The position numbers and the translations under genes are program-made. Under the pieces are notes generated by a model, which saw only the letters and a program-made list of their open reading frames with translations, was not told the DNA's origin and searched no databases. 64,000 nt of DNA, from assembly GCF_026184235.1 (NCBI RefSeq), contig NZ_CP110806.1, forward strand, positions 1,736,001 through 1,800,000. The letters are read 5' to 3'. The DNA comes from Cellulomonas sp. S1-8. Its GTDB lineage: Bacteria > Actinomycetota > Actinomycetes > Actinomycetales > Cellulomonadaceae. Of the stretch, positions 1-8,490 are shown one piece after another. Position 1 is the stretch's first letter; every line of letters begins with the position of its first letter.

Positions 1-602
1 TCGTGCAGCGCGGCCACCGTCGTCACCCCCAGCCCGCGGACGAACCCCAGCAGCGCGAGCTGCGCGCTCACGTCCAGGTGGTTGGTCGGCTCGTCGAGGA
101 GCAGCAGCGCAGGCTCCTGGGCGAGCGCCCGTGCGATGTGCACGCGCTGCCGTTCCCCGCCCGACAGCGTCGCCCACCCGCGGTGGGCCAGGTGGGTCGC
201 CGACGCGGCGTCGAGGGCCCGGTCCACGGCGCCCGCGTCGGAGTCCGTGCCCCACAGCGTGCGGTACGGGATGCGGCCCAGGGCGACGACCTCGCGCACG
301 CTCAGCGGCACCGTCGCGTCGGACGACTGCTCGAGCAGCGCGACGTGCCGGGCACGGTCGCGGCGGGGCATCGTGTGCACCGGCACCACCGGCCGCGGGT
401 CGTCGGCGCCGGGGTCGCTCACCAGCACGGCCCCGGCCTGCGGTGCCAGCACGCCCGCGACGAGGCGCAGGAGCGTGGTCTTCCCCGCGCCGTTGGGGCC
501 CAGCAGGCCCGTCAGCGCGCCCGCGGGGGGCGTGGCGTCGATGCCGTCGACGACCCACCGCCCACCCAGCCGGGTGCCGACACCCGCGATCGTCAGCTCC
601 AC
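1..602 (-). CDS. ABC transporter ATP-binding protein, iron/cobalamin importer type (3' end outside window)
   Basis: This is the ATPase of a FecE/BtuD-type importer; it powers uptake of a metal chelate (siderophore, haem or cobalamin; the substrate cannot be read from sequence). The protein shows Walker A GPNGAGKTT near residues 35-43, signature LSGGERQR near 145-152, and Walker B LLLLDEPTNHLD near 163-173. The gene starts at a GTG that overlaps the stop of the upstream permease gene by 10 bases, so translation is likely coupled. The C-terminus, including the switch histidine region, is cut by the left edge just after the D-loop. It forms one operon with the permease and binding protein to its right. 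Confidence 0.9.
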   Translation of the reverse strand, partial: MELTIAGVGTRLGGRWVVDGIDATPPAGALTGLLGPNGAGKTTLLRLVAGVLAPQAGAVLVSDPGADDPRPVVPVHTMPRRDRARHVALLEQSSDATVPLSVREVVALGRIPYRTLWGTDSDAGAVDRALDAASATHLAHRGWATLSGGERQRVHIARALAQEPALLLLDEPTNHLDVSAQLALLGFVRGLGVTTVAALH

Positions 603-1693
603 GCGCCACCCCGCCCCCGGCGCAGCAGCACCGCGAAGACGGGGACCCCGATGAGCGCGGTGACGATGCCGACCGGCAGCTCACGCGGGTCGAACACGGT
701 CCGGGCGAGCGTGTCCGCCCACACCAGCAGCACCGCACCGGCCAGCGCGGCCACGGGCAGCAGGCGGCGGTGCGCGGGACCGGTCACGACGGACACGGCG
801 TGCGGCAGCACCAGGCCGACGAACCCGATGGCCCCGGACACCGCGACCATCGCGCCCGTCAGCAGGGCGACCAGCGTCATCATCGCCCAGCGCGTGCGGT
901 CGACGTCCACGCCGAGCGCCGCCGCGGCGGTGTCGCCGAACGCGAACGCGTCGAGCCGTCCCGACGCCAGCAGCACGACCGTCCCGACGACGAGCAGCGC
1001 CGCCCCGGCGATCGCGGCGGACGACCACGTCGCGCCCGCGAGCGACCCCATGAGCCAGGACAGGATCTCGCGGTACGAGTCGCCCGTGGCCGTCCAGAAG
1101 ATGACGAACGAGGTCGCCGCGGCCGCGAGCTGCGACACCGCGAGACCCGCGAGCACCGCGCGCGTCGGGGTGAGCGTGCCGCCCGTCCGCGCGAGCGTGA
1201 GCGTCGCGACGAGAGCCAGGAGCGCCCCGGCGAACGCCGCGACGGGCAGCAGCAGGCCGACGCCCAGCACCAGGACAGCCACCGCGCCGAGCGACGCACC
1301 CGACGACAGCCCCAGCAGGTACGGGTCGGCGAGGGGGTTGCGCGTGAGGGACTGCATGACGGCACCCGCGACGGCGAGGCCCGCGCCGACCGCGGCGGCC
1401 GTCACGACGCGGGGGAGCCGCAGGTCCCACACGATCGCGTCGTGCAGCCGCGGCACGTCGGGGTCGCGCAGACCCAGGTGCGCGAGCACCGACCGCACGA
1501 CCTCGCCGACCGCGAGGTCCGCCGGTCCGATCGTCACCGCGACCAGCAGGGTGGCGACCAGCGCGACCGACCCGATGCCGACCAGCAGCGCGAGCGGGGG
1601 GCGCAGCGGGGCCCGCGGTCCGGCGCTCCCCACGTCGACGACGCCCGCGTCGCGGGTGCCGGGCTTGGCCGGTGGTGCGTTCGTGCTCGGCAT
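593..1693 (-). CDS. FecCD-family ABC transporter permease
   Basis: Membrane subunit of the metal-chelate importer. The 366-residue protein has a basic, Pro/Ala-rich N-tail of about 30 residues and then roughly ten hydrophobic segments, as in BtuC/FhuB/FecD. Family hallmarks visible are the DLRLPRVVTAAAVGAGLAVAGAVMQ-like helix region (about residues 90-115), NPLADPYLLGLSSGASLGA (about 118-136), and the C-terminal GLVLPHAVSVVTGPAHRRLLP stretch that contacts the ATPase. It lies between the substrate-binding protein gene (gap of 9 bases) and the ATPase gene (overlap). BtuC-like and FecD-like members cannot be separated here. Confidence 0.92.
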   Translation of the reverse strand: MPSTNAPPAKPGTRDAGVVDVGSAGPRAPLRPPLALLVGIGSVALVATLLVAVTIGPADLAVGEVVRSVLAHLGLRDPDVPRLHDAIVWDLRLPRVVTAAAVGAGLAVAGAVMQSLTRNPLADPYLLGLSSGASLGAVAVLVLGVGLLLPVAAFAGALLALVATLTLARTGGTLTPTRAVLAGLAVSQLAAAATSFVIFWTATGDSYREILSWLMGSLAGATWSSAAIAGAALLVVGTVVLLASGRLDAFAFGDTAAAALGVDVDRTRWAMMTLVALLTGAMVAVSGAIGFVGLVLPHAVSVVTGPAHRRLLPVAALAGAVLLVWADTLARTVFDPRELPVGIVTALIGVPVFAVLLRRGRGGAWS

Positions 1694-1702
1694 GGGCGCG
1701 GG

Positions 1703-2773
1703 TCAGCCCTCGGTCGTCGCGCCGGGCGCGGGTGCTCCGGCGTCGAGCGCGCGCACGGCGTCCGCGACGTCGGAGGCGGCCTGGGCGTTGCGCACCCCGG
1801 CCTCCGTCGCCGCGAACGGCACGACGACGTACCGCTGCTCGCGCACCGCGGCGAGCTGGGAGGCGGCGGGATGCGCCGCGAGGAGGTCCTTCTTCTTCTG
1901 CGCCGAGTTCCACGCCGAGTCCACCAGGACCAGCACGTCGGGGTCGGCCGCCACGATCTGCTCCCAGCCGACGGACGTCCAGGTGTCCTGCACGTCGGCG
2001 AACACGTTGCTCAGCCCGGCCGCGTCGAGCAGCATCTGCGGTGCGCCGATGCCGGCACCCACGTACGGGGTGTCCGTGCCCGACGACCACCACACGGCGG
2101 TCTGCCCGTCGGCGGGCTCGATCGCGTCGAGGGTCGCCTGCTGGTCCGCGACGACCTGTTCCGCGGCGTCCGGCACGTCGAAGACGTCGCCGATCTCGCG
2201 GATCTCGCTGAAGACGTCGTCGAAGGTCAGCGGGTCGGGCTGGTACCCCGGCGCCTTGCACGCGCTGGGCGAGACGTACGACGCGATGCCGAGCGTCGCC
2301 AGCGTCTCCCGCTCACCCGCACCGTCCGCGCTGAGGTTCGACTCCCAGCCCGCGTAGACGAGGTCCGGCTCGACCTCGAGCACGGCCTCCTGCCCGGGCA
2401 CGTTGTCCGACAGCACGGGCACGTCGGCGACGTCCTCGGCCCACTGCTCGGGGACGGGACCGTCGGCGAAGGCGGTGCCGACGAGCACGTCGGACAGGCC
2501 GAGCGCCAGCAGCATCTCGGTCGTCGAGGACTTGATGGTGACGACGCGCTCGGGCGGTGCGTCGAACATGACCTCGGTCCCGCAGTTGTCGAGGGTCACC
2601 GGCGTGGACGTCGGGGCGTCGGTGGCGGACCCGGCGGTCGGGCCGGCGGCCGGCGCCCCGGTCGCGCACGAGGCGAGCAGCAGCGCACCGACGGTCAGGG
2701 CGGCACCGCGCGCGACGCGGTGGACGGACCGGGGTGCGGTCGCAGGGGTACGGGGACGGCGGGCGTGCGGCAT
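1703..2773 (-). CDS. Substrate-binding lipoprotein of iron/cobalamin-type ABC importer
   Basis: Extracytoplasmic binding protein of the importer, of the BtuF/FepB/TroA fold (PF01497). The 356-residue precursor has a basic N-terminus, a hydrophobic segment and a lipobox ending LASC with the lipidated cysteine at residue 36, so it is anchored to the outer face of the membrane. The mature part has the family start ERVVTIKSSTTEMLLALGL and later WEQIVAADPDVLVLVDSAW. The ATG at 2773 is chosen because GGAG lies 6 bases upstream; a longer reading to 2836 has no such site. It is the first gene of the three-gene operon. The ligand is unknown. Confidence 0.9.
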   Translation of the reverse strand: MPHARRPRTPATAPRSVHRVARGAALTVGALLLASCATGAPAAGPTAGSATDAPTSTPVTLDNCGTEVMFDAPPERVVTIKSSTTEMLLALGLSDVLVGTAFADGPVPEQWAEDVADVPVLSDNVPGQEAVLEVEPDLVYAGWESNLSADGAGERETLATLGIASYVSPSACKAPGYQPDPLTFDDVFSEIREIGDVFDVPDAAEQVVADQQATLDAIEPADGQTAVWWSSGTDTPYVGAGIGAPQMLLDAAGLSNVFADVQDTWTSVGWEQIVAADPDVLVLVDSAWNSAQKKKDLLAAHPAASQLAAVREQRYVVVPFAATEAGVRNAQAASDVADAVRALDAGAPAPGATTEG

Positions 2774-2910
2774 GGTCGCTCCGGGAGGTCGCTGCCGCGC
2801 ACGCCGTCGGGCGCGGAGGGATGGGGACGGGCGCACGTCGCGCCGCGGAGGACCGTCCCAGACCAGGGCGGTGCGACCCGGCCAAGGCGGCGGCCGGGTT
2901 CCGACCCGTC

Positions 2911-2941
2911 ACCCTAGGCGCTCTACCCCGTCGGGGTGCAA
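2911..2941 (-). promoter_or_regulatory. Possible promoter of the metal-chelate importer operon
   Basis: On the minus strand TTGCAC (2941-2936) and TAGGGT (2916-2911) are separated by 19 bases and lie about 140 bases before the binding-protein start. TAGGGT resembles -10 boxes seen elsewhere in this window; the spacer is long, so this is tentative. No DtxR/IdeR-like palindrome or obvious cobalamin riboswitch was recognised in the leader. Confidence 0.3.
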
Positions 2942-2958
2942 GCGGCGTCCCACGACGC

Positions 2959-3001
2959 ACGAGCGGCGCGGACAGGGCGGGGCCCCGTCCGCGCCGCTCG
3001 T
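2959..3001 (-). terminator. Terminator-like hairpin after the esterase gene
   Basis: A perfect 15-base inverted repeat (ACGAGCGGCGCGGAC at 2959-2973, complement at 2987-3001) with a 13-base loop lies 29 bases beyond the stop of the minus-strand esterase gene. There is no T-tract, as is usual in high-GC actinobacteria. It also insulates the importer promoter. Confidence 0.75.
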
Positions 3002-3029
3002 CGGCGTCACCTCCGGTGAGGGTCGGGCG

Positions 3030-4496
3030 TCAGGACGCCGCGCACGTCACCGTCGCACCGGCACCGTTCCCGGTGCCCTGGAAGCCGAACGTCGTGCTCC
3101 GGCCGGCGTCGACGCGCCCGTTCCAGGCGGCGTTCGTCACGGTCATGCCCGCGCCGCCCGACGACTGCCCGTTCCACACCTGCGTGGCGGTCCCCGAGGG
3201 CAGGGTCACGGTGACGCGCCAGCCGTTGATCGCGCTGCTGCCGGCCGTGACCGTCACGTCCGCGACGAACCCGTTGGGCCAGCTGTTCGCCAGCCGGTAC
3301 GCGGCCGTGCACCCGGTGCCCGTGCCCTGGGTGGGCGTCGGGGTGGGGGTGGGCGTGGGGCTCACGGTCGGCGTGGGGGAGACCGTCGGCGTCGGCGTCG
3401 GGGTCGGCGTCGGGGTCGGGGTCGGGGTCACGGTCGGCGTGGGCGTGGGCGTCGGGGTGAACGTCGGCGTGGGGGTGGGGGTCGGCGTCGGCGTGGGCGT
3501 GGGCGTCGGCTCGGCGTCCGCCCACGCGTCCTTCAGGAAGGCCGCGATGGTGTCCCAGCTGGGGTTCGGCGTGCCCTGCGTGACCGTCTCCCGGCAGTCC
3601 GTGGTCGTGCGGACCGTCTGCTGCCCGTAGCGCGACGCGCTCGTGACGTCGGCGTGGCTGTGCCCGGCGCCGGGCACGGAGAAGAACCGGGTGTCGACGC
3701 ACGCGGCCTTGAGCGCCTCGTAGAGGATCTCCGTCTGGGCGTGGGGGACGACGTTGTCGGCGCGGCCGTGCAGCAGCAGCATCGGCGGGTCGGAGGGGTC
3801 CGCGTAGGTCAGCGGGTTGGCCTGCCGGACCTTGTCCGGGCAGGTCGGGGTCGCGCAGCCGAGCAGCTGGCCCTCGGGGGCGTTGATGCTGTCGTGGTCG
3901 AACATCCCGCCCTGCTCCTTGATCCGCGAGAAGTCGGTGGGAGCGAAGAAGTCGACGCCCGCCTGGACGTCGCTCGAGACCCCGTAGAGGCCGACCTGCC
4001 CCTCGAGGGACTCGACGCCGCCGGTCAGGGCAGCCATCGCGGCCACCCAGCCGCCCGAGGAGTCGCCCATGGAGGCGAAGCGGTCCGGGTCCAGGCGGTA
4101 CCTGTCGGCGTAGGCGCGCAGGAACCGGATCGCCGCCTTGACGTCGTGCACCTGCGCGGGGAACTTCGCCTGCGAGCTGGACCGCACGCTGACGCCGGCG
4201 ACGGCGATGCCGCGGGGGTTGAGCTGCTGGGCGATGGCGCTCGCCCCGGACTTCCCGTCGTCCGACGTCCAGGCCGACCCCGTCGACCACACGACGAGCG
4301 GCCAGGGGCCCGCGCCGTCGGGCACGTACAGGTCCATGAGGTGACCGCGGCTGCCCTGCGGCTCCGCCGGGGCGTAGGCGATGTTGGTGATGGTCTGGAC
4401 GGCCTGCGCGGGGGTGCTCGCCACGGCGATCGCACCCGCCGCGACCAGTGCGACCGTGGCGACCCAGGCTGCTGTCCTGCTGCGTGTCCTCGACAT
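3030..4496 (-). CDS. Secreted alpha/beta-hydrolase (carbohydrate-esterase-like) with Pro-Thr linker and C-terminal CBM2
   Basis: Likely removes acyl groups (acetyl or feruloyl) from plant cell-wall polysaccharide outside the cell. The 488-residue precursor has a Sec signal peptide (cleavage probably after AQA, residue 32), an alpha/beta-hydrolase domain (about 33-325), a (Pro-Thr)n linker (about 329-390) and a family 2 carbohydrate-binding module (about 391-488, starting [19 protein letters not shown]). The candidate triad is Ser146 in GDSSGG, Asp247 in HGRADN and His279 or His281 in GAGHSHAD. The ATG at 4496 has GAGGGG 9 bases upstream. It is monocistronic, with a strong hairpin downstream and a GntR-type palindrome upstream. 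The exact ester substrate is inferred only from the fold plus CBM2. Confidence 0.88.
   Translation of the reverse strand: MSRTRSRTAAWVATVALVAAGAIAVASTPAQAVQTITNIAYAPAEPQGSRGHLMDLYVPDGAGPWPLVVWSTGSAWTSDDGKSGASAIAQQLNPRGIAVAGVSVRSSSQAKFPAQVHDVKAAIRFLRAYADRYRLDPDRFASMGDSSGGWVAAMAALTGGVESLEGQVGLYGVSSDVQAGVDFFAPTDFSRIKEQGGMFDHDSINAPEGQLLGCATPTCPDKVRQANPLTYADPSDPPMLLLHGRADNVVPHAQTEILYEALKAACVDTRFFSVPGAGHSHADVTSASRYGQQTVRTTTDCRETVTQGTPNPSWDTIAAFLKDAWADAEPTPTPTPTPTPTPTPTFTPTPTPTPTVTPTPTPTPTPTPTPTVSPTPTVSPTPTPTPTPTQGTGTGCTAAYRLANSWPNGFVADVTVTAGSSAINGWRVTVTLPSGTATQVWNGQSSGGAGMTVTNAAWNGRVDAGRSTTFGFQGTGNGAGATVTCAAS
3327..3512 (-). repeat. Degenerate Pro-Thr-encoding tandem repeat (linker minisatellite)
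   Basis: About 186 bases made of degenerate 6-base units (plus strand GGCGTG, GGGGTC and variants) encode about 60 residues of alternating Pro-Thr in the esterase. It is an extended glycosylatable linker between catalytic domain and CBM2, interrupted by a few F, V and S codons. Slippage could change its length between strains. Confidence 0.85.
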
Positions 4497-4577
4497 GGCA
4501 ATCGTTCCCCTCGACGGTGGATGACGATTCACACTCTGGTGCGGACGGCCCTGTCGGGGCGACGTACGAAACCATTC

Positions 4578-4593
4578 GGTTGGTATACCAACC
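4578..4593. promoter_or_regulatory. Perfect 16-bp palindrome, GntR-type operator candidate
   Basis: GGTTGGTATACCAACC is a perfect palindrome. Its core TTGGTATACCAA matches the typical TGGTATACCA-like operators of GntR-family (FadR/HutC-type) regulators. It sits 82 bases before the esterase start and 15 bases downstream of the mocR coding end, so it most likely controls the esterase gene. On the minus strand its TTGGTA could act as or overlap a -35 box. Confidence 0.6.
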
Positions 4594-4605
4594 TGTTTTC
4601 GTGCG

Positions 4606-5946
4606 TCAGGGAGCCGCGGCCGCGGCCAGGGCGGTGGCGACCGCCTCGGTGTCCTCGGGGCGCAGCACCCCGACGGTGACGCGCACGAACCCGCCCGCCC
4701 CGGTCGGGTCGCAGAAGAACGGTCGACCGCGCGCGACCCGGACGCCCGCGGCCTCGAGCCGCACGAGCGCCGTCGGCTCGTCGTGCACCGGGACCCACAT
4801 GTTGATGCCGTCCCCGGGCGGCACGTGCAGGCCGTGCCGGGCGAGGGCGGCGCTCAGCGCGCGGCGGCGACCGTGGTAGACGCGGCGGGCGTGCGCGACC
4901 GCCTCCACGGCGTGCGCGTCGGTCAGCAGGTCCGTGAGCACGCGCTGCAGCAGCCGGCTCGTCCAGCCCGGCCCCAGCATCCGACGGGCGACGAGCCCGT
5001 CCAGCACGACCGCCGGCCCGCCCACGGCCGCGATGCGCAGGTCGGGGCCGTGGGACTTGGAGTACGAGCGCACGTGCACGACGCGGTCGGGCAGCAGCGC
5101 ACCGAGGCTCACGTCCCGCGACGACGCGATCTCACCCGAGTGGTCGTCCTCGACCACCCACACCTGCCCGGCGACGGGGCGCAGCACCGCCGCGAGCTCG
5201 CGCGCCCGCGTCGGCGTCGTGCTGATCCCGGTGGGGTTCTGCGCGCGGGGCTGGAGCAGCACGACGCGGGCACCGGACCGGACGGCTGCGGCCAGCGCGT
5301 CCGGCCGTGGCCCGCAGGCGTCGAGGGGCACGGGGACGCGTTCGAGGCCGAGGTGGTCGAGCAGGTCCAGGACGGGGGGGAACCCGGGATCCTCGACGGC
5401 GACGCGCCCGCCGAAACCCACGACCTGCTCCAGGACCCGGCTGATCGCGTCGACGGCGCCGTCGACGACCGTGAGGCGCTGCGGCAGGAACGGCCACGAC
5501 GTGCGCAGCAGCCGCTCGAGGTCGGGGATCACGGGGTCGTCGAGGTAGCCGGTCGTCCGCGCGTCGAGCCCGCGTGCGGCCACGCGGGCCAGGGCGGGCG
5601 CCAGGTCCGGGAGCAGCTCGGGGTCGGGCGTGCCGGCGGCGAGGTCGAGGCGTGCGGCCGGGACGTCGGCCAGGTCGCGGTAGTGCGGCGGCAGCCGGCT
5701 GGCCGGGCCCGGCAGCACCGACGTCCCCGCGCGGCCGCGGGAGATCACCAGTCCGGCGGAGGCGAGCGTCTGCCACGCGGACCCGACGGTCGCCGGGCTG
5801 ACGCCGAGCGCACCGGCGAGCTGACGGACGGTCGGCAGCCGCGTGCCGGGCATGAGGTCACCGGTGTGGACGAGCCGCGCGATGGTCGCGGCGATCCCGC
5901 GCGGGGACCGGTCGGAGACGAGGGCGGCCAGCTCCTGCGGGGACAT
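4606..5946 (-). CDS. MocR-family (GntR/aminotransferase fusion) transcriptional regulator
   Basis: A PLP-binding transcription factor of 446 residues. An N-terminal GntR winged helix (about residues 5-75, with [30 protein letters not shown]) is followed by a fold-type I aminotransferase domain (about 95-446). The PLP lysine is probably Lys297 in SYSKSHGPD. It is divergent from the pyrimidine catabolism genes, with a 226-base gap that carries a 21-base-spaced direct repeat, so it is the probable regulator of that cluster. By analogy with PdxR/GabR it could sense an amino compound such as beta-alanine; that is inference. The start follows the domain boundary, and no strong ribosome site is visible. 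Confidence 0.88.
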   Translation of the reverse strand: MSPQELAALVSDRSPRGIAATIARLVHTGDLMPGTRLPTVRQLAGALGVSPATVGSAWQTLASAGLVISRGRAGTSVLPGPASRLPPHYRDLADVPAARLDLAAGTPDPELLPDLAPALARVAARGLDARTTGYLDDPVIPDLERLLRTSWPFLPQRLTVVDGAVDAISRVLEQVVGFGGRVAVEDPGFPPVLDLLDHLGLERVPVPLDACGPRPDALAAAVRSGARVVLLQPRAQNPTGISTTPTRARELAAVLRPVAGQVWVVEDDHSGEIASSRDVSLGALLPDRVVHVRSYSKSHGPDLRIAAVGGPAVVLDGLVARRMLGPGWTSRLLQRVLTDLLTDAHAVEAVAHARRVYHGRRRALSAALARHGLHVPPGDGINMWVPVHDEPTALVRLEAAGVRVARGRPFFCDPTGAGGFVRVTVGVLRPEDTEAVATALAAAAAP

Positions 5947-6016
5947 GCGCGCATCGTCGCCTGCCCGTGTTGCGCCGACGTGTCGCCGTGTGTCGCCGCC
6001 GCACCGGACGCGTGTC

Positions 6017-6047
6017 CAGGAAGTTCACGGGCCGCCGCAGGAAGTTC
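6017..6047. promoter_or_regulatory. Direct repeat CAGGAAGTTC x2, MocR operator candidate
   Basis: CAGGAAGTTC occurs at 6017-6026 and again at 6038-6047, exactly 21 bases apart (two helical turns), in the intergenic region between mocR and the amidase gene. MocR regulators such as GabR and PdxR bind tandem direct repeats on one DNA face. The rest of the 5947-6172 gap holds no ORF; a -35/-10 pair was not clear. Confidence 0.5.
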
Positions 6048-6172
6048 CCGGACGGCAAAGGGCGCGTGACGCCGCGGAAATGTCCAAGGTCGACAGTCAC
6101 ATTCCATCCGGGGCACGGCGCGAGCGACCGCACCCCGGCGCCACCAGCCGTCGTCGTGACACCGGAGGACCC

Positions 6173-7021
6173 ATGACCGTCGTGCGCGTCGCCTTCACCC
6201 AGGCCACCTGGACGGGGGACAAGGAGTCGATGATCGCGCTGCACGAGGGCTGGACCCGCGAGGCGGCGTCCGCCGGCGCCCAGGTGATCTGCTTCCAGGA
6301 GCTCTTCTACGGCCCGTACTTCGGCATCACGCAGGACACCGCGTACTACGACTACGCCGAGCCCGTCCCCGGCCCCACGACGCGGCGCTTCAGCGCGCTG
6401 GCCGCCGAGCTGGGCATCGTCGTCGTCCTGCCGATCTACGAGGAGGACCAGCCGGGCGTCCTGTACAACACGGCCGTCGTCATCGACGCGGACGGCACGG
6501 TCCTGGGCACGTACCGCAAGCACCACATCCCGCACCTGCCCAAGTTCTGGGAGAAGTTCTACTTCCGCCCCGGCAACCTCGGGTACCCCGTGTTCGACAC
6601 GGCCGCGGGCCGGATCGGCGTCACCATCTGCTACGACCGGCACTTCCCCGAGGGGTGGCGCGTGCTCGCGCTGAACGGCGCGCAGATCGTGTTCAACCCC
6701 AACGCCACCGCCCCCGGCATCTCCAACAGGCTGTGGGAGATCGAGCAGCCCGCCGCCGCCGTGGCCAACGGGTACTTCGTCGTCGCCAACAACCGCGTCG
6801 GGCTCGAGGACAACGAGTACGGCGACGAGGCCGTGAGCTTCTACGGCTCGTCGTACGCCGTGGGACCGGACGGCAGGTACGTGGGCGAGGTCGGCTCCTC
6901 GACCGAGAACCAGCTGCTGCTGCGCGACCTGGACCTCGACCAGATCCGCGAGGTGCGCGAGCGCTGGCAGTTCTTCCGCGACCGTCGCCCCGACGCGTAC
7001 GGCCCGATCGTCGCCCCCTGA
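6173..7021 (+). CDS. Nitrilase-superfamily amidohydrolase, beta-ureidopropionase / N-carbamoyl-D-amino-acid amidohydrolase type
   Basis: Expected to hydrolyse N-carbamoyl-beta-alanine to beta-alanine, CO2 and ammonia, the third step of reductive pyrimidine breakdown. The 282-residue protein shows the nitrilase triad: Glu43 (CFQELFYGPYF), Lys116 (YRKHHIPHLPKFWEKFYF) and Cys153 (TICYDRHFPEGWR). The HHIPHLPKFWEKFYFRPGN segment is typical of the beta-ureidopropionase and carbamoylputrescine amidase branch. The ATG at 6173 has GGAGG 5 bases upstream; an open frame extends further 5' but is not protein-like. It is the first gene of a co-directional set with dihydropyrimidinase 34 bases downstream, which favours pyrimidine over putrescine metabolism. 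Confidence 0.88.
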   Translation: MTVVRVAFTQATWTGDKESMIALHEGWTREAASAGAQVICFQELFYGPYFGITQDTAYYDYAEPVPGPTTRRFSALAAELGIVVVLPIYEEDQPGVLYNTAVVIDADGTVLGTYRKHHIPHLPKFWEKFYFRPGNLGYPVFDTAAGRIGVTICYDRHFPEGWRVLALNGAQIVFNPNATAPGISNRLWEIEQPAAAVANGYFVVANNRVGLEDNEYGDEAVSFYGSSYAVGPDGRYVGEVGSSTENQLLLRDLDLDQIREVRERWQFFRDRRPDAYGPIVAP

Positions 7022-7055
7022 GCCCTCTGACCTGCTGCGGCACGGAAGGACCCCC

Positions 7056-8477
7056 ATGGCCACCACCCTGATCCGCGGCGGCACGGTCGTCTCGGCGACC
7101 GGTCGCGGCGCGGCCGACGTCCTGGTCGACGGCGAGACGATCGCCGCCGTCCTGGCGCCCGGCTCGACGCTCCTGGGCCACGACCTCGCGGCAGCGGTCG
7201 ACCACGTCGTCGACGCCACGGGCCGGTACGTCGTGCCCGGCGGGGTGGACGCCCACACGCACATGGAGCTGCCCTTCGGCGGGACCGCCGCGTCCGACAC
7301 GTTCGAGACCGGCACCCGCGCCGCCGCGTGGGGCGGCACGACGACGATCATCGACTTCGCGGTGCAGCGCGCCGGCGAGCGCGTCCAGGACGGGCTCGCG
7401 GCGTGGCACGCGAAGGCGGCGGGCAGCTGCGCCGTCGACTACGGGTTCCACCAGATCATCGGCGGCGTCGACGACGACTCCCTCGCGGCCATGGCGTGGC
7501 TCGTCGACGAGGGCATCTCCAGCTACAAGCTCTTCATGGCCTACCCCGGCGTCTTCTACGCCGACGACGCCCAGATCCTGCGGGCCATGCAGAGAGCCGC
7601 CGACCTCGGCCTGCTCACGATGATGCACGCCGAGAACGGGCCCGCGATCGACGTGCTCGCCGCCCAGCTCGTCGAGCAGGGGAGGACCGACCCGTACTTC
7701 CACGGAATCGCGCGCGCCTGGCAGCTCGAGGAGGAGGCCACGCACCGCGCGATCATGCTGGCCGACGTCACGCACGCACCCCTCTACGTCGTGCACGTGT
7801 CCGCCAAGCAGGCCGTCGCGCAGCTCGCCTGGGCCCGCGACGAGGGCAGGAACGTCTTCGGCGAGACCTGCCCGCAGTACCTGTACCTCTCGCTCGAGGA
7901 GCAGCTCGGGGCGCCCGGCTTCGAGGGGGCCAAGTGGGTGTGCTCGACCCCGCTGCGCTCGCGCGCCGAGGGCCACCAGGACCACATGTGGCGCGCGCTG
8001 CGCACCAACGACATCCAGATGGTCTCGACCGACCACTGCCCGTTCTGCTTCAAGGGGCAGAAGGAGCTGGGGGTCGACGACTTCCGGGCCATCCCCAACG
8101 GCATCGGCTCGGTCGAGCACCGCATGGACCTCATGTACCAGGGCGTGGTGACGGGCGAGATCACGCTGGAGCGCTGGGTGGAGATCACGTCGACCACCCC
8201 GGCCCGCATGTTCGGCCTCTACGGGCGCAAGGGCGTGATCGCGCCCGGCGCCGACGCCGACGTCGTCGTGTACGACCCGGCCGGGCATACGTCCCTCGGG
8301 TACGGCGCCACGCACCACATGAACATGGACCACTCCGCGTGGGAGGGGTTCGAGATCGACGGGCACGTCGACCTCGTGATGTCCCGCGGACGTGTCCTCG
8401 TTGACGCCGACGGCTACCACGGGCGACCCGGCCACGGGCGCTACCTGCGGCGCGACCTGTCGCAGTACCTGGTCTGA
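7056..8477 (+). CDS. hydA: Dihydropyrimidinase / hydantoinase
   Basis: Cytosolic binuclear zinc amidohydrolase that opens dihydrouracil or dihydrothymine (or hydantoins) to the N-carbamoyl amino acid. The 473-residue length is normal. Metal ligands are visible: His67 and His69 (DAHTHME), carboxylated Lys158 (SSYKLFMAY), His191 (MMHAEN), His247 (VVHVSA) and Asp326 (STDHCPF). GGAAGG lies before the ATG. It lies between the carbamoyl-amide hydrolase and an LLM oxidoreductase. Whether the natural substrate is dihydropyrimidine or another cyclic amide is inferred from the neighbours. Confidence 0.93.
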   Translation: MATTLIRGGTVVSATGRGAADVLVDGETIAAVLAPGSTLLGHDLAAAVDHVVDATGRYVVPGGVDAHTHMELPFGGTAASDTFETGTRAAAWGGTTTIIDFAVQRAGERVQDGLAAWHAKAAGSCAVDYGFHQIIGGVDDDSLAAMAWLVDEGISSYKLFMAYPGVFYADDAQILRAMQRAADLGLLTMMHAENGPAIDVLAAQLVEQGRTDPYFHGIARAWQLEEEATHRAIMLADVTHAPLYVVHVSAKQAVAQLAWARDEGRNVFGETCPQYLYLSLEEQLGAPGFEGAKWVCSTPLRSRAEGHQDHMWRALRTNDIQMVSTDHCPFCFKGQKELGVDDFRAIPNGIGSVEHRMDLMYQGVVTGEITLERWVEITSTTPARMFGLYGRKGVIAPGADADVVVYDPAGHTSLGYGATHHMNMDHSAWEGFEIDGHVDLVMSRGRVLVDADGYHGRPGHGRYLRRDLSQYLV

Positions 8478-8490
8478 GGGGGGTCGAGGA

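Noticed and set aside
2774..2910. Cobalamin riboswitch before the importer operon
   Set aside because: No B12-box-like core was recognised in the roughly 130-base leader, so only a tentative promoter is listed.
3330..3512. CRISPR-like or minisatellite array with short repeating units
   Set aside because: Units are degenerate hexamers encoding Pro-Thr in a secreted enzyme, without spacers; it is a linker.
2734..3630. Plus-strand frame with Gly-Val repeats
   Set aside because: Antisense of the Pro-Thr linker; a product of the repeat.
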